A DNA stretch of 64,000 nucleotides, from positions 4,519,888 to 4,583,887 of the forward strand of contig JAGGNK010008559.1 of the NCBI GenBank assembly GCA_017590115.1, given 5' to 3'. This document shows positions 27,241 to 40,400 of this stretch, piece after piece. The DNA is from Montifringilla adamsi (lineage: Eukaryota > Chordata > Aves > Passeriformes > Passeridae). The number at the start of each line of letters is the position of its first letter. The stretch's first letter is position 1. The notes below the pieces were generated by a model. The model was not told where the DNA came from. It saw nothing but the letters and a program-made list of their open reading frames with translations, and searched no databases. A program made the translations under genes and the position numbers.

Positions 27241-28112
27241 GAGATAATTCCCTGCTAGTTATTATCTCAGGAGTCTCCCTGGATTGTCTCCATAGGACCA
27301 TGTGGTTGCTGGTTGCTTTGGTTTTTATCTAGCAAACTTTCTTTACTTATATCTTCTGATGTACATCTCCCCTTATTGGTGAAGGCTAGTGGTTAAAGCT
27401 AAAAGTGGAGTAACTCACACTGCAGTGTCTGCCCCATAAATTGTCTTAAACCAAGACACTCTCATCATACAACTTGCCAGGGACAAGCCTGATACTGTCC
27501 TGCTTCCTCTTCACATCCAGTTTAAAGCTGTGCCAGTGACACCCACTAGTTCCTGAGCAAAGTCTCCTCCCTCTGCTGAGAAAAAGGGAGTCACATCTGA
27601 TACCAGCATACCTGGTGCTGCACAGACCATTTCATAGTCAGACCCCCCAATTTTGTCTTTTTTCCTTTGTGAACTTTACGTACTGTCCCTGTTCTCTGAA
27701 GCAGTTTGACAGGAGAGCACCCACCAGGCTTCTGTGAGTGTCTCATACTTCCCCCAGCATGGAGCAGAGTACTACAAGCTTTGAATATGTCAATTACTTA
27801 ACCCTGCCTGGCAGTGCATGACTCTGTTCACCCCTGTATATGTTTGGAAAAGCACCATGCCAGAATCTCTGATTTCTTGGGTTGTGTCTGGGCACCCAGG
27901 CACTGCTCAGTGACACAAGTGAACTTCAAGGTACTCTGTGCTGAGGCTAGGCAGAGACATCTTGCTCCTGCCCTGTAGGAGACCTGCTTTGCTCTCCCCT
28001 GCTTGTCTATCTCTCTCCTTCTCTTACACTTTTCTCTACAGTGACTGACATGTGGCACTGAGTCAACTTACTGACAAGTAGTGCCTTCCTGCACAATTCA
28101 TGTGACCAATCA
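27241..28112 (-). mobile_element. Probable 5' (pre-ORF2) part of the same CR1 copy
   Basis: Sequence upstream of the endonuclease, read on the minus strand, continues without a visible break. Blocks resembling avian CR1 5' sequence are the region with GTGGTTAAAGCTAA-type words near 27390, the segment around CACATCCAGTTTAAAGC near 27515, and the one around CACATCTGATACCAGCA near 27595. I recall these as repeat-derived, but less firmly than ORF2. Similarity fades after about 27660, so the outer boundary beside the A run at 28118 is uncertain. If this reading is right, the copy keeps a 5' region that most CR1 insertions lack. Confidence 0.5.
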
Positions 28113-28117
28113 GAGCC

Positions 28118-28143
28118 AAAAAAAAAAAAAAAAAAAAAAAAAA
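28118..28143. repeat. A26 homopolymer
   Basis: An uninterrupted run of 26 A abutting the outer limit of the large CR1-derived block. CR1 elements do not end in poly(A), and this is at the 5' side of the element, so it is more likely a simple repeat than a retrotransposition tail. Confidence 0.95.
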
Positions 28144-28719
28144 GACTAATGAGACACTGAAATGGATAATAAAAACAGAATTACTTGTCCTGCTTCAGAT
28201 CTAAGGCAGTTACTGATCTGGAGACATTAAGACATTTCCCTATAGAAGGACTCTATAAATATCTCAACGGGTGATTTCTAGCTGCCTTTGAAGTGTCAGG
28301 CACTTTACATTACCAGAGATTCCTCTGCATTAGGCAGACAGATGTGATATAACATATTAATCCCAAGAGGTGGATTGCTATATCCCCTCTTGGCACTCTC
28401 CTAAAACTCAACAGAAAGGAGTGAACCTAAAGCAAACTGCTTTGAAGGTGTTTGTTGTCACTTCATCCATTTAGAGAGGAATGGTGTCAAAGCCAAATGC
28501 TGTATTGCTGGAATCTGCAGGACAGCCTACAGCAATGCTCAGTGCTATTTCTTACATTTGTTCTGGAACTGCAAGGGCTCTCCAAGTTACAAACAGTGCA
28601 GGTTTGTGCCACATTACACCTTTGCAATTTTTTCAGGAGAGAAAGCTTAATGTCATACTTGGGATCAAGGTGCTACTGTGACAACCAAAGGTTGACTTAA
28701 GCCAGAAGATTTTTGTGGG

Positions 28720-28763
28720 TTTTTTTTTTGTTTTGTTTTTTTTTTTTCTTTTTTTTGTTTTTT
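28720..28763. repeat. T-rich low-complexity tract
   Basis: Runs of T interrupted by single G or C. In the minus orientation this is an A-rich tract. No associated retrocopy was recognised. Confidence 0.9.
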
Positions 28764-29184
28764 GCTACAGAGGGTACAAGGTCTCCAAAAAGCTGCCAGA
28801 GGAAGAAAAAAGGCAAATGGCTACATGCTGACCCAAGCCTTCCTTGCTGTGGTTACCCTGCAATTCCCCTGAAGATCTGCTCTATCACAACTACCCAATG
28901 CAGCAGGGTAGCAAGAGAAAAAGATCAGTTCTGCCCCCAACCACATTCACACCCACAAGCACAAGCAAAGAACACATAATCCCAACAGAAATCCCCTGGA
29001 GCATGGTGCACATGATTCAGGGGTTTATTGAGTATGATTATTTGTGAAAGAGATATATTTGGGGTTTGTGCTACAAAAGAAAAAACCAAAATTCTGACAG
29101 GCTCTGTAGACTTGCAATTACTATACTCAAAGTGCATCTGTGTTTATGAAGCACAAATAATAGAAACTTTTGTCTCCTTTGTTT

Positions 29185-29210
29185 CTTTTCCTATCTTGAG
29201 ATAGGAAAAG
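29185..29210. repeat. Near-perfect palindrome, 12-bp arms and 2-base centre
   Basis: CTTTTCCTATCT (29185-29196) and AGATAGGAAAAG (29199-29210) are exact reverse complements separated by TG. The 26-bp palindrome has too small a loop to fold as a simple RNA hairpin without opening one or two pairs, but it could extrude as a small cruciform or bind a dimeric protein. No adjacent gene gives context. Confidence 0.92.
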
Positions 29211-30238
29211 GCACTTAAGCCCTTATTTCCAAAGGTATTTCTGTCTTCTATAAGTTACTTAACTCCCACTGAACTTGGTACTTAACTGCCATAGGGAAGC
29301 TGACATTTAGGTTTTATCTAGACAATTTCTGAAAATACCTTCAACTCCCTGGAAAATAAAGGAACAAACATTAGTGGCATCTCTTAAAAATGGAGAATAT
29401 TTGAGGAAGTCAGGAATAATCAGAAATAGCCAAGCCTAAAGCAAGTTTGGAGGAATGATGCCAGCTTAAGAAAATGAACAGTTTAAGTAACACAGTGAAA
29501 CAATAAAGCTACACTAGAAAATGAAAATAAACAACAGTGAGCTCACATTATTTAAAATTTACCTTGGCTGTATATATTTTGATTGTGGCTATCCACACCA
29601 AAATCAGCTCTAGTCTGGATTTTACCTGTTTATTTAAATTGAGATGGTTAAAAGCACATATAATTTTATTCTCTTTAGAGAAACAAATAAAATTGCAAAA
29701 AATCAAAAACAAGTAGAGTGTAAAATTACCACAGAAAATTTCCAAAGACTTCTACAGATGTTTTTAGATGCCTTTATACTCTTACTTCATTTTATGAGTC
29801 ACTTGTGATACTTGATCAGCTCTACTCAAAGCTTTGTATTTATAAAAAAAGAATACAGTGTCAGCTTTATGTCATGGTGTTGGATGCATCTATATCTCTT
29901 CACTTGCATGCAATTCAGCTCAGCACCTATGACCTTGTGTCCTTCCATTTTCATAGCAATAACACAGTTCAATCACAACTAGACAACTTTACATGACATT
30001 CAGAATGCCTACAAAACGTGTGGTCCTCTCTCTCCTTTCTTCCTCCCCATCCTTCAATGAAAATTGTTATTTGTTATTTACACAGAACATTCTGCAATGT
30101 GTACCTGGGTGATAGCAAGAGAGGAGAAAACAAGCTCTAGCAACCACACGAAATTCATGAGCCAGTTAATTGGACATTTCCCATCACCTGCATTAAAATT
30201 ATTTGGAAGTTGTTAGGGAGCTAATTTTTTTCTGATTT

Positions 30239-30400
30239 ACAAAAACCCAAAACAAACAAATAAACAAAACAAAGAAAACAAACAACCCCCCCAAAGCCAC
30301 AAGCAAACAAAAAAAAAGCAATAAAAAAAACCAACCACCCAACAAAACTCAAAAAACCAACCAAACAAAAAAACCCCTCCCCAAGCAAATAAACAAACCA
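30239..30400. repeat. CAAA/CAAAA-type low-complexity tract
   Basis: About 160 bases consist almost wholly of A and C on the plus strand, built from variants of CAAA, CAAAA and CCAACC with C runs. The strand asymmetry (T and G nearly absent) is striking. The open frames on the complementary strand (30221-30460) are artefacts of this composition. Confidence 0.9.
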
Positions 30401-32676
30401 AATTTGTTCTGCCAGACAAAATATCCCCATAATCTTCCTTTTACAAGCAATCACTGCCACAAGAGGGGTCTACCTCTGCATATTCTGTCACCAATTCCCA
30501 GCTTTGTGCATGGCTGCAATTTTAGGAGTATTGTGGTTGAAACTGGCACCAATTCTATGTATAAAAATCTTATGTTGTTTTGCAGAAACAAGTAAAAGAA
30601 AATTTTTACCCCTTCATTCCTTATCTAACAGGAGTTGAAAAAATAAGCATGAACAATGCTACTCAGCCCCTCAATTCATCACAGAAAAAACAAAAACCCC
30701 CAAAAAATAGACTAAAAACAAAACCAAAACAAAAACTCACTAGTTCCTTTAGGTTGAAACTTATTTCCCATCAGATTTGTCAAACATATCCCTCACATTA
30801 GATGAGACAAGAAGTCCTTGTGAATGGATCAGTAAGCTCATTCAAACTATTCAAATAACTTCTACAAATGTCAAGTTTTAGAAAACAAGAGCCTGTGCAG
30901 AATATGCCTATACCATTTCACTTAACAAAATATGCTTCAGAACACGATCCTCTGATACTGTTTTTATTAAAACCACAGCACTAGCAATCACTGCCAGGAA
31001 ATGATGCTGATCTGAAAGCTCTAGCTGTATAAAGCAACACCTTCAGAGAGGAGGAATATTTATTATTAAAAAGTGCTACAAAATCCTGTGATGTAAAAAA
31101 GAAAGGTGTGTACCTTCTTAGAGAGAACTGCCATAATCCTGCTGAGGAACATTTGTGTGCAGAGCTGAACTACCCATGTAAGGCTGGCCAAATGTTTGAT
31201 TAAATTCTCAGAGTAAGCTCTGGATCCCCACACAAAATTCTGGTAGACTGTTCTTAATGTTAACCAGGTGTCCAGAAGCAGATGAGTACCCTTCTGAGGA
31301 GTCCTTTTAATATAAGAGTTTAAAGTAAATAAACATTTTGAAGTACCATATAAAGAGAGGGTTTGGTTTGTTTTTATGGGGTTTTTTTCCCTAAAGTAAA
31401 GCTCAGTGCTACTTAAAAGCTACATTAAATTAAGCAAATTAGGGTTGAGAGGTGTTGCAGTTGTGTTGAAAAATAGACTCTCATTACACTGATGGGAATG
31501 CACTGTCAAAAGAAATTTGTAATTTGTAATAACCATGAGCTACAGTAATCAAAGTTTTGGTCTGGTTTTTTTTTCTTGGTTTTGTTTTTTGCTTCATGTG
31601 TGGTTTGGGTGGAGGTTTTTTGTGTGGGTAGGGCTTCGGATTTTTGAAGACAGAACTAAAATTTTCATATGCCCTTTCAAATCTATATTCAAGGTGTTAG
31701 ACTCACAGAAGAAACCATCCAATATGCAGGGTTACATAGAACAAAATGAAACAGGCAAGCAAAAAAGCAAAAGGTTTTGGCTTCAATCCCAGTCACCGGT
31801 GCTGGGAGGTCAGAAGCCTCATGAATTTGAAGCACTGAGGAACAAGCTGACCACGAACCATCCAATAACTCACCAACTGCATTCTTCCAAGGCAGGGCTG
31901 GCAGGAAAGAGGGCTGGCTGCAATGCCCCCAGTGCTCCCTTCCCGGTCCTTAAGAATCAGCTCAAGCTCAGTCGAGAGAGTTTCCCAATTTGCTCCTACC
32001 AGTCACAGTGACAACAGCTCCTTGTGCACCACCTCACCTTTTCTGTAATCACTCCACAATGTAATTGTGCCACAGATGTGTCTGCAAAAGCCTCCCTATG
32101 CTTGTTTCCAGCTTCTTAATTATGAAAGACCTCCTAATTGGTTTTCCTCATTTGGTCAACTCAAAAGGAAAAGTGCCTAGCAATACAGCTCAGTGTGCTT
32201 CATTTAAATTTCACTTTAATATCCAAAAGAATCTTTTCACATCCTTAAGCATCCAGCCAGAATAAATATGGCTCCCAGTTCTAAGCAGGGAGCTTTTTTC
32301 TTGCTCACTAGCTTGCTTATGACTATACAATTTAATTAACATTTCTGTAGTACTTTTTCTGCCAGATAGCGACTTCTTTCTTCAACTTTGCTTTTCAAAA
32401 ACACTATATAATAAATCACAAGGGAAAAATCTTTATTTTTAATTTTTCCATTTATGTATTTAATGAACATTATTGAATTTTTGCCAAGTATTTATTGGAA
32501 ACTTAGAATAAATATCTGCAAACTACTAATTCATTTCTGTCTGGGAGGATGAAGTGTTCTGCTGACATCAGAATTTTAATAAAAATTAGCTCTTTTATTA
32601 GAAATCTGCTCTTCATTTTCAGTAACATTATAAAAGGCTGAGTTTTAAACTAAGCTAAAAATCAAAAGCTGTTTGC

Positions 32677-32702
32677 TTTTTTTTTTTTTTTTTGTTTTTT
32701 TT
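32677..32702. repeat. T17-G-T8 tract
   Basis: A run of 17 T, one G and eight T. Simple repeat, with no recognised associated element. Confidence 0.95.
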
Positions 32703-33073
32703 AATTGAAGCTTTCCCATCCTTTGAATATAACAAGTTTTGAGGAAACCTTCAAAAACACAGACTGCAGAATGCCATGCCCGGCCTACTACTAATTAGTG
32801 CTCTGCACTGGATTTGGAGTTTTCCGCAATGGGGACCAGGCTGGCCTCTTGAACTGCCTTAGTTATGCCTGCAGTTCTCTCTCTGAAGCACACATTGTGC
32901 AGACGAATCTGCTGCATTTTGATGCACAGCTCCTTAGATCTTTTCCGTGCCTTGCTGCTGGGAGGCTGTACATCCCAGCTGACCCGTGATAGGTGCACCA
33001 GTGGTCCCATTTCCCCATTTCATCAAAGTTTCAATCCTCTCTTGGTACCCTTTGTTCTCAGTTATTAACCTAC

Positions 33074-33132
33074 CTCTCTGACAGAGCTGTTCATGTTCCA
33101 TTTGAGGATAGGCATATTTCAGCTTTAATGGC
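33074..33132 (-). CDS. Weak candidate coding exon (59 bp), unidentified gene
   Basis: On the minus strand a strong acceptor (CACTTTTTCTTCTATTTAG) ends at 33133, and a strong donor (CAGAGAG then GTAGGT) follows 33074. Of the three frames of the 59-bp interval only one is open: one leading base, 19 codons and one trailing base. The peptide reads PLKLKYAYPQ then MEHEQLCQR. I do not recognise it. The phases (enters after codon position 2, leaves after position 1) do not connect directly to the phase-0 candidates at 60989-61207 and 23199-23282, so further exons would be required. A 59-bp segment open in one frame is not rare by chance. Confidence 0.22.
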
Positions 33133-36100
33133 CTAAATAGAAGAAAAAGTGAAATACTGGCACAAACACCAGAACTCTATACTCACTCCCAAATTTCTCT
33201 GTCATATGCCCATTAAACAGCTATTGTTAGCAAGTTGGCAGGGGTGTCTTGAGTGATAAAATGGGATCTACTTTATCACAGACCTCTAAGGCATGGTATT
33301 GATTGTTTAATTATGAAACACAACTAGACTTCTTTAGAAAAAAATGTGAAGCTGCTCCTTTGTGAAGAAGCTCTGTTATCCTCCGAGTATTTCATCAGTA
33401 GAGTGAAATAGAATTCAGTATTTAGCAGCATTATTCCTTTCTTGATGATATTTTGACAGGATCAGGTCCATTAAAATAGAGCTTTTAGTGCACAATCCTT
33501 TATGCCTGTGTGTAAACTACCATAGTTATCTGAAGTTTTCACACTTATAATGTATCTAAAGCATCAATTATAAATCAAAGCATTCAACATTCAGTAGGTT
33601 TCAAATTATGAATGCTCTTGATCATATTTCATCTTACAGCTTCTTTGACAAACTATATGACAAAAGATTTTTTTTTAAAGCCTAATCTTTACTAAATAAT
33701 TGGCTATGTAATTGTTATGTTTTTGCATTTATGAAAAGGAACTGTGCATTTTCATTCTGAATTCTTTCTAGGCTAAGCAAACTACAAAACCAAAACAAAA
33801 ATTGGAATCACACTTTACTGTCTGTGAAGGGGTCCTTCCCACAATATCCACAGACTCATGACAGGCAAAAACTAAATATGCCAACATAAGAATAAAATTA
33901 TGATTTGGTTACTTGGCATACTTGTAGTCCTGTATCAGATGCAATTTAAATGGAAATTACAGCTTGGCAAGTACCAGTGCAATGTTATTTTCATATACAG
34001 CCCTGACTAGAAGTAAAGTTTTAAGAAAGTAAGTTTATTTTTTGGCCATCACAAATTCTTCATTCAAGATGTGAATATTGACTGTGGCTAGGCTGTAGGC
34101 CAAATTTATGAGTTTAAAATAAATCTTGATATTAAAGAATATAAATATCAGTGTTTGGTGGAAGTCTGTGCATGTACGCATACATTTTTCTTTAAATTGG
34201 GCTAGATGTTTTCCTGCCTCAGAACTGCTCTGCACATCCCTGCAGTTCTTCACATCATCCCAGGCTAAGGATTGGCACCTGGTGTGAAATGCTATACCCT
34301 CTCTTCTGCAACCAGAAAGAATGAGAATTGTGGCATATTGCTGTCACAAAGCACTCCTGGTTTCATTAGCAGCAGCAGCACAGTGAGCAAGCCGGTTTGT
34401 GAGAAACATGCTCATCACATGTAGAGCACACACTGTCCTGTTCATGTCACGGCTGCTCTTCCCCGGTATCGACCTACCAGAATGAACTTCAGCTTTCTTC
34501 ATCTCTCCTCTAAGATAAACAGTAACTATTTCCCAAGAAACCTCATTTTGGTGGTTCTTTTGGTTTTTTTTGGGACAGGGCGATGCTTTGACGAAGGTAT
34601 TTCCTATCTCCTGCAGTCTAAGAGAGCAAGCCTATTTTTACACTGCTATCAGCTGTGGAAATCTGAGATATGATTCACTGTTTGCTGAAGTAACCTTTGA
34701 TCTCAGCAGATGAAAATCCTGACCTTCTACATGCAAGTTTTTACTCCCAAAGGAAAGCCAGGAATGGCTAGAAAAGCTCAACCCAAAGTTATAAAGCCCT
34801 AGTTTGGCCCATTTTTTCATTTGTGTCTTCTTTTTTCCTCTCTGTGTTGTCCTGATACCTTTCTGGGTTTGTGGGTGATTCTTTGATTTGAAGACAAAAT
34901 CTTTTAGTATTTCTGGAGGAGACAGACATGCACAAATCACATCTACTTTTTAATGGAGTTGTCCTGAAGGATGATCATCAAAAACAGTAAGGCAGATCAT
35001 AATGCTTTGGTTTTAAACATTTTTTTTTCTTTTACTCCAAATTAATTGATATCTACCCACCAAAGGGCATTTGATATTCTGGTTTCTTTTTGTTGTTCAC
35101 TGGAAAATTTCACAAACATGGCTATGTAATTGCATAAATTAGCAGGCCTTTGCCTGTGTAAAATTGATAACTTCTGGTGGCATGTCTTACCTGTAGCACT
35201 TCCTAAAAACTAAGTACTCTACTTTACATCTTTTTTAATGAAATTATTAAAGTGTATGTATCTATGGGGTTGTGTATAGGGTACTGGTAAAGTGCAGACA
35301 ACTGTATTATGTAGAAAAAAACTAGTTAATTAGCACATCTAATTTAAGTGTAGTTCAGCACTCTCCAGGTTACCAGATTATTTGTATCAAGTTTTGTCAA
35401 TTTAGCAATGCTTATTTCTTCTCTGATCAAACCCAAGATTCTAAAGACCTTTCAAAATGTGATTGAAAATAAAATTTGAGACAAAATTTGCTGTTCTGAT
35501 GACATCATGTACAGCCAGACAAACTATTCAACTCCCTAAATGGGATTTTAAGCAAACTTTGCAAATGTATGCACTTTGATGCTCAAGTGTTTGCCTATAT
35601 TCACCAAGAACCTGAAATTACTCTAAAGTGAATTAATTTCAAGATTGATAACCTCTCATGTGCCAGTGTAATTAACTGATCACCAGATCTGTCTGAAGCA
35701 TCACATTACTTAGACCTACACAAACAACCAGTCTTTCAAACAATTTACAGTATTTTGGATAGCTAAGATTCACTTTAAGAATTAAGGAAAGTTGTGCTTT
35801 AAGCAGTAATATTTAAACACAGAGCAGAAAAAAAAAATCACTCTGTAAAAATATTGAATTTAGGTGAAATGCCACAGACTGACTATTGATAGTCTTTACT
35901 TTCCCCCACATGACATCTTTTAGATTTGATACCATTGTTTCTGACAATGAAACAATGTATAACAAGTGCGGTTAGGGCAAATTTAAAGAAGTTTATGTAA
36001 GTAAGGAACTACTTACTGAACAATTAAAATGGTGGGAAGTGGGTGTTTTATTTGTAATTTTCTACAACAAGACCCTGGGGATGCATGAGACTAATGATTG

Positions 36101-37387
36101 AATAATCATTAAGAGCTTAGAAGTATGGAGCCTTAAAAAAACAGATTCTTATTGAAACATCACAGTTTTAAACAGAATAACAGTGCATTGTGGATTCTAT
36201 TTTCTGAGAGATTACTCTTCCAGTACTTTCTGAACTTCAGGAGGTACTGGGAGCAACACTTTAAGAAAGTCATGATATTTTTAATTTCCCCGAACACTTT
36301 TCATGTACCCCTTATATGGCATTTGAATGTTTCTTCCATGTTACTTCAGACAGATCCTAAAATGCATTAAACTAGAATTAAAAAAAAATTATCCCTTCTG
36401 ATGTTTCAACTATAGCCCAGATGATGCCTCATAGATCTGCTGGGCATGTGTCCAGTGATTCCTGAACCTCTTGAACTCCAGTCCATTTTAATTTTTTTTT
36501 TCCTCCAAAATTCCTCCTTGGTCTCCTTCTGGACACCCAGAAGCTGCAGCACCCAGAAAAATCTCCCTGTTCTGAGTAGTCTCTCTCTTTGATGGTGTGG
36601 AGTACCAGCCTGGAAATGAAATCATACTAGTACCAGCAAGAAAGTTTCCTTTGATGTTTCAAATCAATATTTTCAAGCACCTAGAGGGAAAAAAAATTAA
36701 CCACTGATAACTTTCATAGATTTGGAAAAGGAAAACAACAAAACACCAAACAAGTGAGAATGTTCCCTTTCTCCCCATACAGGTTTTTGCTGCTACCCCC
36801 CATAGAAAGCTACTTGTGTTACACTTTCTGTGCACTCTGTTGAGAAGGGCACCAAGGAAATCCATTCTTTCAGCAAGATTAAGAAAAGATACAAGAAGTT
36901 AAATGTTGTTCATTAAGGAATTGGTACTGATTGTAATTTTCAAGCTTAGGGTTGTGGTTTATAAATATATTTTTTCTTATATTTATGCTAGAAAGAATGC
37001 TGTCCTTCATCCATAATGGAAATACACACCCAAGTTAGTGACCTTTTAAACCTCAGAGGATGCCAGCACAGGATACAGACATACACGTAGTACAAGATGC
37101 TGTGTCTTAAGTATCATGCTTTCTTTAATTCTCTGTACCAAACTGATGGTGAAAGAGTTCAGATTTTTAATTTACCAGTTGGTCAGTGAAATGAAAAGTG
37201 AGATCAAACATGCTGAAATATTGCCTATCACTATAATAAAAGTGTTTAATTCAGAAAAATGGCCATTTGCATTGTTTGAAACTAAAACACTGATCATATT
37301 GCATTTGCAGGAGGAGAGAGAGAGATATCAGCATTATTGACAGAAATAATTGCTATGAGAGACTGGAGAAAACAACTGAACTGAAAT

Positions 37388-37427
37388 GGATGGGTGGGTG
37401 GGTGTGTGTGTGTGGGAGGGGACAGGG
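37388..37427 (+). repeat. (GGGT)n/(GT)n microsatellite with G-rich tail
   Basis: The plus strand has three GGG runs separated by single T (37392-37402), then a short GT run, then GGG, GGGG and GGG (37414-37427). It could form a quadruplex with one long loop. It is a short simple repeat and may be polymorphic. Confidence 0.85.
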
Positions 37428-40400
37428 CAAGTTCTGCAGCAGCAGTATAACACACTGCTCCACAGCACCTCACCTTGGAGTCTCTAGTCCAGCCCAGCAG
37501 TGTTCCAGTCACTGGCACACGGGAAGCAGTGCCCCACAGCCCACCCTGGAGCCCCAGTCCAGCCCCAGAGCAGCTGGGTGATCAGAAGGCTCATCTGGGG
37601 GGAGAGGATGGCCACAGGAGGCCAGCGCAGATAAAAACCACTGCCCTGAGGCACACATGGTCACATCCCTCTTGTTGTGGGATTTTATGGCAGCTGAGAT
37701 TGTGCTAGGATCCAAGAGGCAGTAGTTATATCTTACTTTTCATTCTTTCTTTCTCTTCTTTTCTATTCTTAATTTTTCCTTCTTGATGTATGGTAATCTA
37801 AAATTGGATGGGTAGAATTTGCTAAGGTGATGCTCAGTAAAATGATTAAGGTTGATTGAATGTTTTGCCTTAAGTCTTCAAAATTTCTGATCTTCTAAAG
37901 CTTGCCAGTAAAGTCTGGTTTTTAACCTCCTCTTAAAAAAAGCTGTTGCATTTCTCCTGTGTGCCTATTTCAAGGAAAAGTAGTACCTGAAGCCTCTATT
38001 AAATAAACTCACTGAGCAAGAACTGGGGTCCTACACTTGGTAATGGACAAAGTGATGTCAAACAAGTAATCCCAAACAGATATTTTGAATTTCCGTGGTT
38101 TCAAGATATATTCTAAGTCCTTCTGCTCTCACATCCAGAATGATGGTGTTGTTGTGGCAACTCAGAGGAAACCAGTATAAACCAGCACTGGAATAATCTC
38201 TTCCCCCATCCCCAAATATATGCTGTCTATACCTGCACACTGCAAGGAGCATATTGTAGTATGTATGTACTATAAACCAGTGTGATACATTTCCTGTAAT
38301 CTCCAGTTCTCTCCGAAGATTTATTTTCTTTGCATGTGAGTATGCAACTCATATTCAAACATAAAAAAAGGTTCAGATGCTCTGACACCATTGTCTAAAT
38401 ACAACTCAATAATAGTTGTGAAATGTAGGGTTATCCTCTGCAGATAGATCTAACTTCAATAGAGTAATTGAAACTGAAAATATTCATACATAGATGTTAA
38501 CCAAGTAGAAAATACCACATGCACTGTTTCACAGCTTTGAAACCAGGCCTTTACACATGTGAAGGTGATCTATGCAATTAGCCCTCAAATATTTTAACAC
38601 AGACAAGATAAAGATTATGGGACCAGACTGAAGAGAGAAGGGTTAATTATTGCTTTTCCTGAGAAACCTAGGGTTAATTGCTCCACAAATCTGAAATATA
38701 AATCTAACCATTCACAGTCACTTTTTAATTGGAGATTTAGACTGAGTTTCTTTAATATTGTATCTACACAAGTGAAAGCAAAATCCAGCTTCATAGCTTA
38801 CCTCAGGATAAAGCCAGCAAAATCTTCAAATTATTTTTGCATTATACAGCTGGAGCAATATATGAATTTTTATACTTTTCATTAGAATTTAGCAAACACA
38901 AAACTACTATCTGGATACTGAAGAAGGAATTCTGCTTTTTTTTCTTAATCCCAAGGATTCAGCAGGAGAAAAAACTCCAAACCCTTCACATTTTCCTTAC
39001 TCCTGTTGCCTTCAAATGTGACCAAAGTTGCTGAACAAGACAGATTCACAGATGGAAAACAGTAGAAGACAGAACACTCTTCCAAGCATTTGAGTGTACA
39101 GAAGGCTCAAATTCTAATGCCAAGATTTCAACATTAGAACATTAGAATTGGATTAAATATCCAACAGGAAGGCTTGCGTAATTAGAAAAATAGAAAGAAA
39201 TCTAAGCAGCAACCAAGACACCAGATTTATATTTTATCACTAGCATAGTTCCATGTTAAAACAGCCTGTGGGGTGGAATCATTTCTCATGGATCATGAAT
39301 CAGCTGCTTTTCCACAGTGTGCAGTGTTCAACTTGGTCCTACAACCAGGACTAATGGAATGGCACTCAGTAATTGAAGCAGATCTACACTGCCTTTTGGA
39401 ATTGGACTGATTTCTATTCCAGTTGCTTTGGGAACTAACCAGATCATCACAAAAAACTGATTAAAAAATTTATCAGAGTGACATTATAGAGTTCCTGCTT
39501 AATACACTGAAGCACTGAAGGTCTGATCCTGCAGTGCTTATTCCCATGAGCAATACTTAATGAAATGCCCATTCCTGCTCACGTAAAAAGAATAATTCAT
39601 GAGCAAAGATTTCTCATTTAAGTATTTACAAGAAGAGGTCTTCTCTTTGACCTTTCAATTACATTATCATATATACTTAGAAGTCATGGTATTAACAGCC
39701 ATATTTTATGGCTTTATATTTACATATTCTAAGTGCTTTAAAAGTTACAAATTGATATGGTGGTAATCATTTTCCTCACTTATTTCACTAACACTTGGAA
39801 AGTAATTTCAGAGAACTTTCACTTCTAGCATTAACTTCGGTTTCTATGGAATACATGCTGACCTTAGCAGTACTACTAGTGCTCAGGATTAAATAATGAC
39901 TAGAAGGTGATTTCTGTTAAAGTCAAATGAATAAAAGTAGGATGAGACTCCAAATCAAACCATAATCCTGACTGCCTCATATAGGTAAAATTAGATTTTT
40001 CTGTAATGAACACTATTTATGTCGCTCCTGCACTCTTAAATATTTCAATTACCTGCACTGATAGAAAAGAGCAAACCTTCATTGATCTAAAATGTTATTC
40101 TATAACATGCAAGAATTATTTAGGATTTGACAGGCATACACTGGATATTAGGCTTTTCAGGGAACATGGAATAGCCAGAATGAACTTCCAGCATCACACA
40201 AGCATTCTCATCCAACACACAGTGTTTAGGGAGGAAGAGAAGTGTCACTTAAAAAGCCATGGCTTGGACATTATGTCCTTCAGATAATAAAAACAATTTT
40301 AGAAATCAATTTTTATTCAGAGAGTGAGAAATATCTGAGTACAGGTAATGTGTGACTCCAGGCAATAAGATGAGAGGATAATTGCTATACCTGTCCCTGG

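Larger units (their letters stand above)
28144..33073. other. Non-coding sequence with low-complexity tracts
   Basis: No gene or transposon is recognised. The region includes a T-rich tract, a hairpin and a CAAA-type low-complexity tract, all listed separately. The 158-codon open frame at 31535-32011 starts in T/G-rich sequence with no known protein features. The minus-strand frame at 32795-33010 (71 codons) has a plausible amino-acid mix, but I could not identify it and saw no matching splice framing. Confidence 0.5.

Noticed and set aside
31535..32011. 158-codon open frame on the plus strand
   Set aside because: It starts inside T/G-rich low-complexity sequence and continues into unrelated-looking sequence. 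No domain or splice framing supports it.
32795..33010. 71-codon minus-strand open frame with a protein-like composition
   Set aside because: No recognisable family, no convincing splice sites at its ends and competing open frames on the plus strand. I did not list it as a gene.
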